Origin: Clostridia bacterium
GTDB lineage: Bacteria; Bacillota; Clostridia; Peptostreptococcales; Acidaminobacteraceae
Assembly: GCA_014859095.1 (NCBI GenBank)
Contig: JACUUV010000013.1
Span: 1-58,193, forward strand
Length of the DNA: 58,193 bases
Direction: 5' to 3'
Under the pieces are notes generated by a model. The model ran no database searches, had not been told where the DNA came from, and was given only the letters and a program-made list of their open reading frames with translations. The number at the start of each line of letters is the position of its first letter. Position 1 is the stretch's first letter. Below are positions 57,935 through 58,193 of the stretch, piece by piece. The translations under genes were made by a program, and so were the position numbers.

Positions 57935-58193
57935 ATGTTGGACTATAAAAAAGCTGACTCAAAAGATCTGAACCAGCTCAATAAAATAGCTTATGAATCT
58001 GAGGCTTATTGGGGTTATGATGAAGAGTTCATGAGCATCTTCAAAGAAAAATATGCCATCGATGAGGAGTTCCTCAAACAGAGTGAAACATTTGTGATGA
58101 CTGATGATGAGGCTATAATCGGTTTCTTCAGCATAACGAAACACGGAATTGAGGCAACGCTCGAATATTTCTATATCAGAGTGGATCAAATCG
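57935..58193 (+). CDS. Partial GNAT-like acetyltransferase (runs off the right edge)
   Basis: From the ATG at 57935, after GTGAGG, the frame is open for 86 codons to the window edge. It reads MLDYKKADSKDLNQLNKIAY then SEAYWGYDEEFM, with ETFVMTDDEAIIGFFSIT, the typical N-terminal helix pair and first strands of a GNAT fold. The acetyl-CoA-binding loop is outside the window, so the family call is provisional. Confidence 0.65.
   Translation, partial: MLDYKKADSKDLNQLNKIAYESEAYWGYDEEFMSIFKEKYAIDEEFLKQSETFVMTDDEAIIGFFSITKHGIEATLEYFYIRVDQI

Overview
The window looks like a chromosomal segment from a low-GC, fermentative, strictly or facultatively anaerobic member of the Clostridia. The evidence is a SAM-I riboswitch on a metNIQ operon, a tRNA-Cys T-box leader on cysS, strong GGAGG-type ribosome binding sites, frequent TTG/GTG starts, a pyruvate formate-lyase/activase pair with a Crp/Fnr-type regulator, and a sigma-54-controlled acyl-CoA:acetate/acetoacetate-type CoA-transferase. 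A genus cannot be named from sequence alone. No rRNA, tRNA, CRISPR array, intact insertion sequence or prophage was recognised.

Layout. 1-6.1 kb: partial XRE-type regulator, small hypothetical gene, ung, riboswitch-controlled methionine ABC importer (minus strand), short-chain dehydrogenase and lipoate ligase. 6.06-6.35 kb: two inverted arms of four small hairpins each, separated by a fixed 9-nt linker and surrounding a terminator; this is the most unusual structure in the window. 6.4-10.2 kb: pflB, pflA and a Crp/Fnr regulator, with a 22-bp palindrome centred near -41.5 of a possible pflB promoter. 10.2-12 kb: T-box and cysS. 12-15 kb: CoA-transferase subunits behind a textbook -24/-12 promoter with paired upstream palindromes, followed by the gene of a PAS/AAA+/Fis activator. 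15-18.6 kb: S66 peptidase and modABC. 18.7-23 kb: degenerate GGDEF-like protein, membrane PAS-GGDEF-EAL protein, ferredoxin-like aldo/keto reductase and pentapeptide-repeat protein. 23.3-26.7 kb: large secreted LysM protein with two nucleotidase modules. 26.8-31 kb: DUF2284-type protein, small basic protein, B3/4-domain protein, NadR-like nucleotidyltransferase, CoA-disulfide-reductase-like flavoprotein and GNAT. 32-37.8 kb (minus strand): LytS/LytR-type two-component system, hypothetical gene, CstA-family carrier, small protein and ArsA-like ATPase. 37.9-42.3 kb: MarR regulator with its operator and a heterodimeric ABC exporter. 42.4-44.5 kb: fragments of dead genes, a second B3/4 protein, and tag. 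44.5-50.5 kb: oligopeptide ABC importer oppBCDF-A. 50.5-58 kb: frameshifted GNAT, membrane protein, livKHMGF-type branched-chain amino acid importer, GNAT, EamA transporter and a partial GNAT.

How it fits together. The window is dominated by amino acid and peptide uptake (Met, oligopeptide, branched-chain), a putative pyruvate/peptide carrier with a pyruvate-type sensory system, and pyruvate cleavage by PFL, consistent with an amino-acid/peptide-fermenting anaerobe. Much of the regulation can be read directly from the DNA: S-box, T-box, sigma-54, Crp/Fnr-type and MarR-type sites. Several intergenic gaps hold decayed coding fragments (flavodoxin-like, YcaQ-like, chemotaxis-receptor-like, GNAT), which suggests continuing gene loss by deletion and frameshift.
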